From Zingiber officinale (taxonomy: Eukaryota; Streptophyta; Magnoliopsida; Zingiberales; Zingiberaceae), in NCBI RefSeq assembly GCF_018446385.1, contig NC_055996.1, forward strand, positions 127,706,532 to 127,770,531: DNA of 64,000 bases, in the 5' to 3' direction. Position 1 is the stretch's first letter. Every line of letters begins with the position of its first letter. Shown here in pieces: positions 12,362 to 24,360 of this stretch. The position numbers and the translations under genes were made by a program. The notes under the pieces were generated by a model. It did not search any database. It was given only the letters and a program-made list of their open reading frames with translations, and was not told the DNA's origin.

Positions 12362-12377
12362 TGGGCTCTGATACCAC
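12362..12377 (-). other. Primer-binding site of the Copia element
   Basis: On minus this reads GTGGTATCAGAGCCCA directly after the 5' LTR end (one base apart). It matches the 3' end complement of initiator-Met tRNA used by plant Copia elements. It sets the strand of the element and, by similarity, of LTR-A, LTR-B and LTR-C. Confidence 0.8.
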
Positions 12378-14549
12378 TTGTTGGTCCCTTGGCGACCGGC
12401 TAGAGAGAGGATGAATAGCCTGCACAATAAAACAAAAAAGACCTTCCTCGACTTATAGGTTTATCAAAATAAACACTTGCATAAAAAATATTAATAGACA
12501 AAAAAAAAAGAAAGAAGAGGCTTAGAAAGAGTTACTTGATTACAACTTTGGAGGTTGTTAATACAAGGAAGATGAAAAGCTCAATAAAAATCTCCTCTGG
12601 ACGGGGAAACCTCTTACAGCAATTAAATCTCACAACTAGAAAGCTAAACTCAAACGGAATCGATTACAAGTGTTGTGTTTTACTTTCTGAGACCAGGATT
12701 GTATTTATAGCCATAATCAGGCGCCTAGAAGGGATCTAGGCACCTGGAGGGGGATAAAACTTTATCCCCATCACAACATATCCCGTTTGACGCATTCCGA
12801 ATAAAAATCCTGGTCCGGGCACCCAAAAGGATTCTGGGCACTTGGAGTCTGGCGAGTCGTGGCGCCCAGACCAAGAAAGTCAACATCCTGTTGACTTTTA
12901 GTCCCGATCTTCCACTCTGGTTCCGCTCGCCTTGGTCCGAATCTTCCACTCTAGCTCTGCTCTCTTGGGTAATCTTGGCCCTCTAGAATAAGTCTTACCT
13001 GAACCCAACTTCCGACTTTCAAGCAATCTTCCGCTCAAGCTTCTCGTCTCTTGGAAACGTCGCGCGCCTCCTTATCGTCTGCCCGCATACTCTTCCGCAG
13101 CACCTCGTCCCTCAGATGCACTGAGTCCGTTGACTCTCTTTCGTGTCATCCTTTTCACTAGTTTCGTCTTTTACTCGACTTACTGTGCTCCTAAGTTCCT
13201 GCACACTTAGACACAGGGGTTAAAAATCAACAAGACCTAATCTGACTTGGTTGATCACATCAAAACTATCTTGGGGTACTAACAGACTCTGCTGTGTGTA
13301 TGGTATTCATTTCCTCTAGCAGAGCAGAGAAACGCTGGACTTCTGATATCTTCCCGTTTAGATCAGCCACTATCTTCGCTCAGTGGGCTATCTCCGAATA
13401 GAGCCTATCTTCTGCGATTTTCAGGACGGACTCTGATGTTTTTGCCTGTTTTGCCTCAGCTTTACTCAACGTTTGAGCTTCTTAAAGTTCCTTTTCTAAT
13501 TGGCTTAGTCGCTCGAGTTGTGCTTGACGCTCTTGTGGGGACAAGGCGGGAGGATACATGGAGTCGCCCTCCACTAGGCGTTTTTTCAAAGTCTCATTTT
13601 CCAGGGCCAAAGTTACAAATTTTTGCAATATGCCTATCTTGAATGCCTATTGCTACAAGATAAATATCATCATAAGTATTCAAAGTAGGAGATAGCTGAA
13701 GGGTTAAAAACATACCATTGTCAAGTCAAAAGAATACTCGTCCGTCATCTCTGCCGATGTGAAGTGGCCCAGGCGGTTCATAGCTGCCTCCTAGGCCTCT
13801 ATCATCTAGCCCCTTAATAATACGTGACCGCTAACCGGTGGGGGAGATGATGGGGAAGCAATGTGCATAGCAGACAGTAAATCGTAGACGGCGGAGAATT
13901 TGTAGAACTTTTTTGGCTCGACCCCCGTTGTAATCGATGGAGCCTTGACCAGAGAGGTGACAGGGAGAGTGGTAGGCTATTGAGCTGACTGACTGGTAGA
14001 GCCAATCGGTCGGGAAGTAACCTTCTTAATTGGACTACTTGGAGGAGGAGCGAACACTGAAGGACGAGCAGACAAAGTCCGCTCAGAAGATTGCACTAGG
14101 GTCTCTTCCTGAACGGGCATAAGGTGCGGTGAAGAGACTATTATAGGGGATGCTCGTCCCTTGGAGACTTGAGCATAGTGATGAGGCGGCGCCTCTTGCA
14201 CCTGGTCGACAGTGCCTCCATCTCTTCAGATGAAAAATCCTTAGAGACTGGGAGAGGGTCGATCGATGATTCCTCTGGTCCGGTCGCCTCACTAGACTCA
14301 GCCGCTTGGCTGCTAGATGCCCCGCTGGAAGGGTCGGCCGGTTGTTGCTCACGTTCGGCTAACAACAATTGTTCTTGTCGAAGCAAGTAGTCCTCCTGCA
14401 ACCGAAGACGCTCGGAAACTATAGACTTGAAGAAAGTGTCCATTGCAAGAAACAAGAGAGACTTTAGTTAGTGTCAACCTAATAGACAAGTTGATAAGAC
14501 TTACCAAAAGAGCACGAAAGCTTTGCTCGAACAGAACTTAGTCTAAGGG

Positions 14550-17500
14550 GGGGGGGGGGTGTATTCAATGTTGGACTTTTAATTATTTTGAATGACTTTT
14601 ATGGATTTTAAAAGTCTAGGTGTATTTAATCTAGACTTTTATAAACTTTATAGAAATCTAGTGGTATCCAAATTAGATTTTTATAGAGTTTTAAAAAGTC
14701 ACGTGATATTCAAATTTGACTTTTTAAAACTCTATAAAAATCTTTTGGTATTTAAAGTTTCAATAGATTTTCATGGATTCTTTTAGAAATTCTTGGATAT
14801 AAATTTTAACCAATAAGAGCTCTCCAAAACACTTGGTATAATTTTAAAAATAAAATAAAAGTCTTCTCCTCACCCTTGAGATTTCTATAAACTTCAAATC
14901 ACTTTAATTTTTTACAAATCAGTTATTTATCTTCTCGCTCCTCAATTTTGATTATTTCTTTGATCTTAAAGGCTCTGTCTGTGTTTAATCTCTCTGTAGC
15001 CTGCATCAACCTCTCAGCATGCATTTCATTCGAAGCTGAGAGTCCTCTGAAATGTCGTTCTCTGATGTTATTGTTGGATCGTGACACACATGAGAGGAGG
15101 GGTTGAATTACGTGGTTTTTAATATTTTCTTTTAAAAATTAAAAGCAGAGTGCACAATAAAAAACAAAAATGAGAAAGAAAAAATCAAGACACGAGAAAA
15201 CACAAGCGGTTTCTACTTAGTTCGGAGCCTTCGACGACTCGTACTCCAAGGCCCAAGTCCTGCGAACTTATCGATGGGCAATCCACTAAAAAACCTCTTC
15301 TGATACCCCTGGAAGAGAGAATTGAGTACAAAAAGGTTAGGTCAAGTGCAACACACTGCACTTGCCCTTTTATAGTAATTAAGTACAAATACAAAGTTAC
15401 CAACACTCTTATGGATCGAAATGAGAGCTCTTCTTGTGTTAATGTTTGTCTGCCGGGCACGACCGAAACTCCTCGAATTAGTCGTCAGGCTCAACAACTT
15501 CGTAGTAGAGTCGTAGCAGCAATCGGGAGTAGTCGGAAGCTTGAATGAATGTGTAGTAGCTCGTATGTAGTTGTTGTATAAGTGCATACCCGAGACTGCA
15601 TTATAAAGGGCTTGGAGGGTGCCTCCCATAGCTATGGAAGGCGCCTCCAATGAGGCAAAAGCTATCCTGATTTCCTTGGCACTTATCCGCAGTGAAGTCA
15701 AATTTTATCCGCGGAAGACGCCTTCCATGAACAATACCGAAGTGCCTTCCATAGCCATGGAGGGCGCCCTCGGCTACTATTCACCCGAAGGCAGCTTGCT
15801 TACTTGCTTGCTTTCTTGCCCTGCAACAAATGTGTTAATACAAATACCCTGTAAGACAAGTGTTAGCATAAATATAATAAATAGAATAATTAGTTCCTGT
15901 ACTTCCAGAACTAGAAAATAGTCAAGGTCTCAGTCTAGGGATCCCAAATGGACCTAAACTGAACTGACGCCTATTGTCCCCCAATTGGGACGCGTCCTCA
16001 CAGTCACTCTCCTCCAATGACTTACCTTCACTTACCGTTTACCAAACATCTGATCAGCCCTTCGACTTGTCTGGACTTCCTGCCAACTATCCGGTTAACC
16101 CGTTGACCTAGCTGAACTTCCCTACAACACTGAGTTAGCACAATAGATAAAATGGTAAGGTAAAATAGTGTTAATAGAATTCAAGTATAACCTAGGGTTA
16201 TCTCCCCCTAGGGTTGTCTAGCTTCACTCACTATAACTTCCATTGTCTGGCTTCACTCACCAGGACTTCCTCCACCTAGCTTCACTCACTAGGGCTCGGT
16301 TTCACTCACCAGGACTTCCACCACCTAGATTCACTCATTAGGGTATGTCTTCACTCACCAGGACTTCCACTACCTAGCTTTACTCACTAGGGCCCGGCTT
16401 CACTCACCAGGATTTCCACCACCTAACTTCACTCACTAGGCTCTGGCTTCACTCACTAGGACTTCCATTACCTAGCTTCACTCACTAGGGCCTGACTTCA
16501 CTCACCAGGACTTCCACCACCTAGTTTCACTTACTAGGGCTTGGCTTCACTTACCAGGACTTCCACCTCCTATCTTCACTCACTAGGGCCTGACTTCACT
16601 CAGCGGAACTTCTACTACCTAGCTTCACTCACTAGAGTCCGACTTTACTCACCAGGTCTTCCACTTTGTCTAACCTTTGGTTAGGACTTACCTTTGCTAG
16701 TCATCTAGTCCTGACTAGACTTCTCTCTCCTAAACATCAAGTCCTGTTTGGATCAACCCTTGGTCAAATTGACCAAACTTAGGTATATTGTCAAACATTG
16801 AAATCCTAGAGGTTGATTGCACCAACAGTTATAATGACAAAAGAATGGATCAGGACGACTGAACGGAACAGTAGCTGCTTACAGCCTTTTTTCCGGCTAT
16901 GGCTCATGGCGGCGGGCTGCAAGCGAAGATTTTTTCTCCGATTGCTCGTGATGGGAAACAATAGTGTCATCCAGTGAAGCTTGTGGTGCGCTGGAAAGAA
17001 GGAAAATAAATAGAAAAATTGTTTGAGGCGGCCGGTGATGCTTCCTTAGGCTACTTGTGAGCAAGTTGAAGTCGGAGTCGATTTGGACGGCAACGTGTGT
17101 AGAGGGAAGAGAAACTGGAGACATTAGGTTTTAATATAAAATATATATTAATAAATCAAATTAATTCTTAATTTAATTAATAGATTATTTAATAAAGTCT
17201 AATGAAATTTGACCATAAAAATATTCTATAAAATTTATTAAATTTAAAAAATTCTTAAATAAAATTTATATATTTATATTTATTTATTTTAATATTATTA
17301 TTACTAATCAAATTAATAATAATATTATTAATTTTATTACTAATCAAATTTATCAATTCAATATTTTATTAACAGTTTGATTAAATTAAAGAGTTGACTA
17401 ACATTTCATGATAATTTGGATCAAAATTATAAATAAAAATATTTAAAATTATTATAATATTGTTAGATTTAAAATTATATTATTAAAGTTTTTTTTAAAT

Positions 17501-17890
17501 GAGACGTTATCTTCCCTGTGTTTTTAGCTAAAACAAAATAAAAGTATAAAAAGTTGGAAAAATTTTTGGGATAAGTATGCTATTTATTATTTATTAAAAA
17601 ATAAATTTAATTAGGTCTTTTAGGTTTTGTTTGAAAATAAATATCGTGTGGGACCATGACCACCTGCGCTTTTCCAAGATTGAATGCACCCCTTTAAATC
17701 CACAAGTTTCCATGAAATTTACAAATGTCTGTAAAAGTCTTGCAAAAAAATCCATAGAACTCTATGAAATTCTTTTCATAACTATATGAGATTCTATACA
17801 AGTCAATAAAAATCTATCAACTCCACAAAAGTTTATCATTAAAAAAAAGTCAATGAAAGTCATTCAATCTCTTGATTAAATAAATAGAAT
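14550..17890. mobile_element. Probable DNA transposon with inverted, AT-rich ends
   Basis: The left end GGGGTGTATTCAATGTTGG (14556 onward, after a G-run) matches in inverted orientation the sequence near 17675-17692 (GGGGTGCATTCAATCTTGG on minus). Both sides are rich in TGACTTTTATGGATTTT-like words, and such words go on to about 17870, so the true right end is uncertain. No clear target duplication could be read because of the G-run. No transposase is visible. It interrupts the gypsy ORF and itself contains solo LTR-B. Confidence 0.5.
15072..16827 (-). mobile_element. Solo LTR of a Copia-type retrotransposon (LTR-B)
   Basis: Begins TGTTGGATCGTG and ends TTGCACCAACA, with a perfect 5-bp target duplication GTTAT (15067-15071, 16828-16832). 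The U5-like part (TTCGGAGCCTTCGACGACTCGTACTCCAAGGCCC) is shared with LTR-A and LTR-C. A minus TATA-like box lies at about 15599-15607. CCATAGCTATGG at 15626-15637 and CCATAGCCATGG at 15749-15760 form its palindrome set. A long minisatellite of about 49-bp units (CTTCACTCACCAGGACTTCC theme) fills 16195-16660. Confidence 0.88.
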
Positions 17891-18874
17891 AAGTCGAAGC
17901 TTTGAATTACGTGCTGCTTTGTGTCTTTGTGTACGAGAGGAAGGTCAGGTCAACCTTAAAGTTCCCAAGGTCAAGGAGTGGGGAAAGGTTAGACCACCAG
18001 CGATCGGCCAGGAAGCGGGCTTGGGCAGTTCAACAAAAAAGAAGTAAGTTTTTCAACCTTTATCGGAAGAAAGACAGATCTTTAATGAACACTGTCTTAG
18101 GCTAGGATTGAAATAGAAAAACCCCCGACTCTGACTTCTTAGGGTATAAAAACAAGTGAAAGTTATGAGAAGTCGGTGAAATGTCATACAGGCAAAATAA
18201 AATGAACATCCCACACATGCTACGGAATGCATTCGGTGCAAACTTGAGAGAGGGACATTGAAGCAAAGACTTATTTTGGAGAGAAAGCAAGGGATCGAAA
18301 AATGCAAACCTGCTTTCATTTTATCTTTAAAGAAGGTAACACAATGATAACGAGCATTTTTTTACATTATTTTGGCTCTTGTATTTGTCATTTTTATCCC
18401 CTCGTATGTTTAATTCGGTATTTATTTCATGTTTTACGAATAGGAATCTAATTTTGGCTTAATCATAAATTTTCCTAAATTTTGATATTATTTCATGATT
18501 TTGTAGGGAATTAAAGAAGAGTTACGGATATGAGTTGAGTCAAACTGATTAGTTCAAAGTTATAGATTCAAAGCCGGTTCAATTTGAGAATATTTGGTTC
18601 AAGTCAAATGGAGAGTTGGGTTCATCTAACTCAATCAAGAAAGAGATTGTCTTCTAATGGTTTCAATCTTAAACCCAATTCAATTTAATAGCCCACTTCT
18701 TAAGCTCAATCTCGAAGCTCAATTTTATAGTCCAATTCAATCTCTCTTATCGAATCCGGATCCAAACTTCTCATTCCACCCAAAATCCAAAACTCATTAA
18801 GAAACCCTTTCATTCCCCTCTTCTCTTCTCATGCACGGACACGCCCCGACACGCACGCAGCTTCTCCCCGATGC

Positions 18875-19505
18875 GGGAGCGGATCTTCTGGACCCAAAAT
18901 CCCTGGTCCCCTCCTGGACCACATATCCCATATAAAAGTCCCTCACGTGCAAAGTGCGTGCACACGCCAACTCACCAAAAAACAAACCCTAGTCTCGCGA
19001 TTTCCTTCCTTCTCCGGCGTCGCCTCCGTAGCCAAATCCCTCGTCGCCTGCGACCTCCCTCCGAAGCCATCACCCTCCAGCGCCACCTCCACACAAAGGC
19101 CCTACCCTCTCGACGACCAACGCCCCCTCCCTCCCGACGACCTCCAGCGTCGCCTCCCCCCCAGCGTCGGGGACCTCCAGCCCCGCCCTCGTCGCCTGCG
19201 ACCTCCCGTCCTCCACCTCCTACCGACCTCCAGCGCCGCCTCCGGTTTTGTTTCCAGCAAGCCTATTTTGGTATTCTCCAGCGACCTCCATCCTTGCCAC
19301 CGTGTGGGGAAGCAAGATAATTTAGATATTCTCCAGCAAGCCTGAATTTTGGCTTTTTGGCAGTTACTACCCATTTATCGGGCAAAAGAAAGATTCTGGT
19401 CTCTCCACCAAATAGATTAGGCTGTTTTGGTTCTATGGGTTTCCTGGAGGAGTATTGTGCTTGAGTTTACTTGAGTTTGAAACTTTGATTGCAGGAGACA
19501 TTCAC
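18875..19505 (+). repeat. Left terminal inverted repeat of the MULE
   Basis: This is the inverted counterpart of about 22640-23287 and shares the words CCTGGTCCCCTCCTGGACC and CAGTTACTACCCATTTATCG. Long Pro/Arg-rich frames cross it in both copies. They are by-products of the GC-rich sequence rather than genes. Confidence 0.75.
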
Positions 19506-20548
19506 ATGCTGCCTGTGATTCTTCGTGTAGGAAGAATACTTAACTATTGCATATCGTTTAAATCTATTTTATGTCTTACCTTCTTGAGTATAAATCTCAT
19601 ACCTATGGTTTTTCCGTATAAGAAGAATACCTTAATTGTCTATATAATTAGTTAAATCTATTTTCTGTTCTAGCTTCTCGAGCATTACGCTTGAGTTAAC
19701 TTGAGTTTGGTTGCAGGAGACATTTGCATATTACACTGCGAAAACAACTTTCGAACGACCTTTGTTAAATGGGGTAGCATATGCTGAGAGAGTTGTTCGT
19801 TCCCAAAGGGAAACTTTTGAGAGTAGGCAGGGGTGGACCATCATGACCATGAAAAGGGAGCCATCAACCATGCAGGGTGAATATGCTCCTGTAATTTACT
19901 CCCAGGAGATTGTATCTCACATCAGCGCAATTGTAATTTACTCCCAGAACCTTTTCGATTGTTGCTGAAAAACTTTTCATTTTTTTTTGCTGATGATCCT
20001 TCAGAAAGGTAATCATTTGAAATATGAATGGACATGTTCAGTCTTTTTTCCTTCAAACTAATGTGTCTTGATATATGAATGGTCATGTTCTATTGTAACT
20101 TCCTTCAATTTCACACGCAATGTTGTATTTGCTATTTTTGATAAGTTGGACACGGAGAAGTTTAGTTCATAGGATGTTTTTGCAACGTTTGGTACATACT
20201 CTTTCATATTTAGCTCGTAAATTGCTCAACAGTCATCTCATACAAATATAAACATTATTTGAGATTGAAATTGCTCAGTCAGTGGTCTTGTATACTTGTT
20301 GAACTAAAGAGTTTAAAAATAAGAAATTCTTGATGATTTTTTATACGAATGGTTAATTATCTTGCATCAGGATTTTTCATCAGTAAAGAGAGTTCTATCA
20401 AATGGTTTGAGTGATTATGAGTTATTGAGTTTAACACTTCAACTTGAAGGTCATTGTTATCTTTTTTTCTGTTGAAAATTATATATCTTAATCTAATTTA
20501 TGTCTTTTTCGTATATTGGTATTGTTCAGGTACAAGAAAAAAAACATA

Positions 20549-21086
20549 GCACCTGGCTCTTCATCAGCATCATCTTTCATTCGACGATGTATGAACGATG
20601 AGCATTGTGAAACTCCTCACATAATATGTAATTGTGGGTTACGAGCTATTCTCTAAACATCATGGACAAAATATAATCCAGGAAGATGATTTTTTCATGT
20701 CCAAAATATAGAGTAAGTTTTTGTTATATCAACACGGTATTGTGTGTTTTTTAATTATTGAGTTTTGATTAAGTTGATTTGAAATTCAACAAAGGGGATG
20801 CGACTTCTTCTTATGGTATGACCCTGAACCGTCAGAGAGAAGTAAGACGATTATTAATGAGTTGAAGAAGAATAACAACAAATTAAAGTTGGAGATTAGT
20901 GAATTGAAGAAATGTACTAGTTACGAGGGTGGCGTTGAATACAAGGATGTTCTGGATGATGGGAACAACAACCATGTAATAATGCAGTTAAGTGATGAAA
21001 TATGTTCATTGAATAGGAAATTTAGAATTGCTATCGTTGTAGTTGTATGTACTTGGATTGTGATGATGAGTATGTGGTTGATCTAA
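20549..21086 (+). pseudogene. GRF-type zinc-finger protein gene fragment, captured in the MULE
   Basis: Exon 1 (about 20549-20712) codes a Ser-rich start and CNCGLRAIL...TSWT.YNPGR, the N-terminal half of the plant GRF zinc finger. An intron with GTAAGT...AAAG ends (20713-20794) joins in frame to exon 2 (20795-21086), which gives GCDFFLWYDPEPSERSK, a Lys/Glu-rich coiled-coil stretch, and a C-terminal hydrophobic helix (VVVVCTWIVMMSMWLI). This matches the small plant GRF-finger plus coiled-coil plus membrane-tail proteins of unknown role. Two stops, TAA at 20654-20656 and TGA at 20687-20689, lie inside the finger, so it is broken. The start codon is not identifiable. Confidence 0.75.
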
Positions 21087-24000
21087 CTTAATTTTTGATG
21101 TAACTTATGTAGATGTGCAACTTCAGAGTTAAAATATTGACAATCTTTGAGTCCACCTCTAGAATATTGTGTTCCATTCTAGATTCAAACTCTAATTATT
21201 TTATCATTCCTAGTAGTATTTCACCATTATTGTATCAGACTAGTGCGCCTTTGCCATAGTTTGGCTCTCCTCCATGATTACTCCATGCGTTGAGAATCTA
21301 GTTTATCGATAGCTGCATAGCTGACAAGCTTTGTCAACTTATACACACTCACTCGTTGAGAATTGTAATTAGTATACCGACAGACAACTTGAGAGTTAAA
21401 ATATTACTGCATAGATGACGAGCTCTGACATTAAAACTTGCACCTCTGTCCCACTTTTAAAATCAGACTGCGAATCTTGTAGAGGAGATATAGCCTGAGA
21501 GGAAATCTAGGATCCAAAATCAGCTCTGTGTGCAATCATTGGCAACTTGCTTTGGCTTGTCTGATTATGAGGCATATTCATGCATTTCGTAGGCAGCCAT
21601 GGATCATGGATGCATATGCACATGGTGGGCATTCATTGAACCTTAGATTGCTGAAAGAGATTGATCTTGAACAACAGACTGTAAGAATTCACAATTACTT
21701 CCACTTCTTTTTTATGAAGTTTCATTTTTCATAAGCCGCCAGAGGAAAAAAAACAAAGAAAAGAAAAGGCGGCCACAGATTTATCTACAGAGGAGGAAAA
21801 ATGGAAGAGCAGAAGCAAAAGGAGAATATATCTTTTCTTCAGTCCAAAACCACAGCAGCTCAAAACATATCTTAGATGACAAAACCACAGGACATGTTCT
21901 TCATACAAGATGTAAACACATCACAATATAGCAAAACCAACCGAATGCCAGTCAAACACATCACAATCTCATCCACTTATCACTATAAAATAATATCATG
22001 ACAAGATCAAATGCACATCCCACATCAATACATTCACAATAAAATCCTGACAACCAAACCAAATCTTTACAAACAAATCAACATGAACTTTAGTTTAACA
22101 TTAAAGAAGTAAACTCAAACTTGGTCTACCACAATTTTGATTCTTCATCCATAAGTTTCCAAAAAATCCAACCCATCAAAAATCTCTAGCTTACAAAACC
22201 TACAAAACCAAGATGCCCCACATTTGTAGAGACACATAGATCTCAGCCAGTTCTCTTCAGGCATCATGATATGCCATAAATCTGATATAATGTCAAACAA
22301 TTCATAATGTGTTAGTAACAAAAGATTGCAATACAACGTAACAAAGAAAATTCAAATACTAATGGATAAGTTCCCACATGTCTAAGTACTTGTTGAGAAA
22401 TTCAACAGCAACTTTCATATCTCCTCGTGCTTTTGCAATAGCAACCATTCTCTTATAAATTATTTGCACAGTGTAGGTATAAGACTTACAATTCGTTGTT
22501 CAAGAAATTCATAAAAAAATCCATAACATCTAAAGAGAATTTAACATTCAGACCTACAACGTATTGTGCATTTTGTATGTAATACACACTTTAATCACAA
22601 AATTGAAAGAAAAAAGCCACCATACCAGACATTTTGTATGAATGTCTCTTGCAATCAAAGTTTCAAACTCAAGTAAACTCAAGCACAATACTCCTCCAGG
22701 AAACCCATAGAACCAAAACAGCCTAATTTATTTGGTGGAGAGACCAGAATCTTGCTTTTGCCCGATAAATGGGTAGTAACTGCCAAAAAGCCAAAATTCA
22801 GGCTTGCTGGAGAATACCTAAATTAGCTTGCTTCCCCACACGGTGGCAAGGATGGAGGTCGCTGGAGAATACCTAAATAGGTTTGCTGGAAACAAAACAG
22901 GAGGTGGTGTTGGAGGTCGCCAGGAGGTGGAGGACGGGAGGCCGCAGGCGACGAGGGCGGCGTTGGAGGTCCCCGACGTTGGGGGGGGGGGGGGGGGGGC
23001 GGCGCTGGAGGTCGTCGAGAGGGAGGCAGCGTTGGTCGTCGAGAGGGTAGGGCCTTTGTGTGGAGGTGGCGCTGGAGGGCAGTGGCTTCGGAGGGAGGCC
23101 GCAGGCGACGAGGGATTTGGCTGCGGAGGCGATGCCGGAGAAGAAAGGAAATCGCGAGGCTAGGGTTTGTTTTTTTGTGAGTTGGCGCGTGCATGCGCTT
23201 TGCACGTGAGGGACTTTTAAATGGGATATGTGGTCCAGGAGGGGACCAGGGATTTTGGGTCCAGAAGATCCCCCCCCCCCCCCCCCCCCCCGATGCACAC
23301 ACGCGACGCCACCACTTCTTCTTCCTCCTTCACGAATGGCCGGCGACCACCTCTGCTCATCACTCGCCGTCGGTCGGCCATCCCTAACCCCCTTCCCTTT
23401 CCCACTTCCACCTCCACTCGTTCATCGCCGCCCTTCGCGATTTTCTACCACCGACCACCGCAAGCTTCCTCTTCGTGATTAGAGGAGGAGGATTGGTTTC
23501 ATCCTCTCCATCTTCCCACCGTCAGTTTCTACCCGCGATTCTAGCCAACACCGGAGTTCATCCACTTCAGATCTGGCCACCATCTACCATCTTCGAGCAT
23601 CCTTCATCCGGATTAGATCTAGACAGAACAAGATCCAACTTCTGATCAGATCTGATCTTCTTCGTGCTTCAACAGAAGATACCTTCAGCCGATCAATTCT
23701 TCAAGCATCCAACAACAACTTCTTTGTCATCAAGATTGGTCTATTTCTTTGATTGTTGATTGCTTCTTTGGTTTTTATATTTTGAATGAGTTCTTGATTG
23801 TTGATTGTAATTAAATTTAAGTTCCCATGTTCTAGATTCTCTAGATTAGATTTAAGTTGAATGTTGCTCACAAGTTGTTCGATGTAATGCCCCAAACATT
23901 TTGATAACTTTATTAATACATTTTAGTTCTTTAATTTCTTTCAATGGTTTGTATGGTCAAATGTTAGTGATAGTTGTCCTTTGATTGCATGCAATTATGT

Positions 24001-24360
24001 TATATTAGATTTCTTTAATGTTCTAGATTTCATTCAATGTTTACTTTGTGTTACTTTAATTTTATTGCAATCATAGTTTAAATTAGACTAGATTTTCATA
24101 CTTGTATTGCTCTTTCATTCATTAGGTTTAATTTCATACTTATTTTGTTATTTCATATCGTAGTCTTAGAATTCAAAACACAAACTCCTAGTTTCATAAA
24201 AAAACCTAAACGCCATAATCAATTCTGAAGTTATCATCCTATCGTTACATTCATTGGGAGATGACCAGAGTCAGCTCTATACTACTTTAGTGTAGAGGGA
24301 TTCAGTAACTTTAATTATAATTTAATAAGCTCCCCTAGTATGACACTCAAGCTCATATAA

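Larger units (their letters stand above)
9430..13284 (-). mobile_element. Gag-only, two-LTR Copia-type retrotransposon (non-autonomous)
   Basis: LTRs at 9430-10284 and 12379-13284 share most of their sequence, and both begin TGTTGGTCC and end TACTAACA on plus. The whole is flanked by a perfect 5-bp duplication GACTC (9425-9429, 13285-13289). Next to the right LTR, GCTCTGATACCA (12365-12376) is the complement of TGGTATCAGAGC, the usual initiator-Met tRNA primer site of Copia elements, so the element reads on minus. A purine tract complementary to TCTTCCCC borders the left LTR at about 10286. The 2.1-kb interior contains only gag remains and no protease, integrase or reverse transcriptase. The left LTR lacks about 45 bp present in the right one, and scattered substitutions show the insertion is not recent. 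Confidence 0.88.
9046..18105 (-). pseudogene. Broken gypsy-element coiled-coil ORF, split by later insertions
   Basis: Pieces of one reading direction are recognisable on minus at 17890-18060, 13440-14460 and 9046-9425. The upstream piece contains the run ARFLADRWWSNLSPLLDLG, in the style of the extra ORF of Tat-lineage gypsy elements (the putative gypsy type transposon family). The next piece is Ser/Pro-rich, with an exon end near 13700. The last piece is Glu/Lys-rich and coiled-coil-like. The intact-looking counterpart in this window is at 45886-48003. Stops and frameshifts occur, and a Copia element (9430-13284) and a DNA element (about 14550-17890) interrupt it. No LTRs of this host gypsy element were identified. 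Confidence 0.6.
18875..23287. mobile_element. Mutator-like element (MULE) with long inverted arms, Pack-MULE type
   Basis: A 9-bp target duplication CCCCGATGC lies at 18866-18874 and 23288-23296, the length typical of Mutator elements. The arms (18875 to about 19505, and about 22640-23287) are inverted copies of each other. Each starts with a G-rich tip followed by GGATCTTCTGGACCC and runs through a GC-rich Pro-coding-like block into AT-rich sequence. The 3.1-kb centre contains a broken GRF zinc-finger gene on plus but no recognisable MURA transposase. It is therefore non-autonomous and probably carries a captured gene. The remaining centre (21090-22640) shows no identifiable gene. Confidence 0.75.
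18345..24360 (+). mobile_element. Probable LTR split by the MULE (ends tentative)
   Basis: From TGATAACGAGC at 18345 the sequence resembles the start of plant gypsy LTRs (T-rich, TATTTTGGCTCTTGTATTTG). After the MULE, the part at 23297-24360 looks like the continuation, ending in the type of block (CATTGGGAGATGACC) found in such LTRs or leaders. Possible 5-bp duplications CACAA (18340-18344) and TACAA (24361-24365) differ at one base, and the last bases are not the usual CA. I therefore call it an LTR with low confidence. Confidence 0.35.

Noticed and set aside
18871-19345. Long Pro/Arg-rich frames, with a similar one at 22823-23302 on minus
   Set aside because: They lie in the inverted arms of the MULE, in GC-rich low-complexity sequence. 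Several frames are open at once, as expected from composition.
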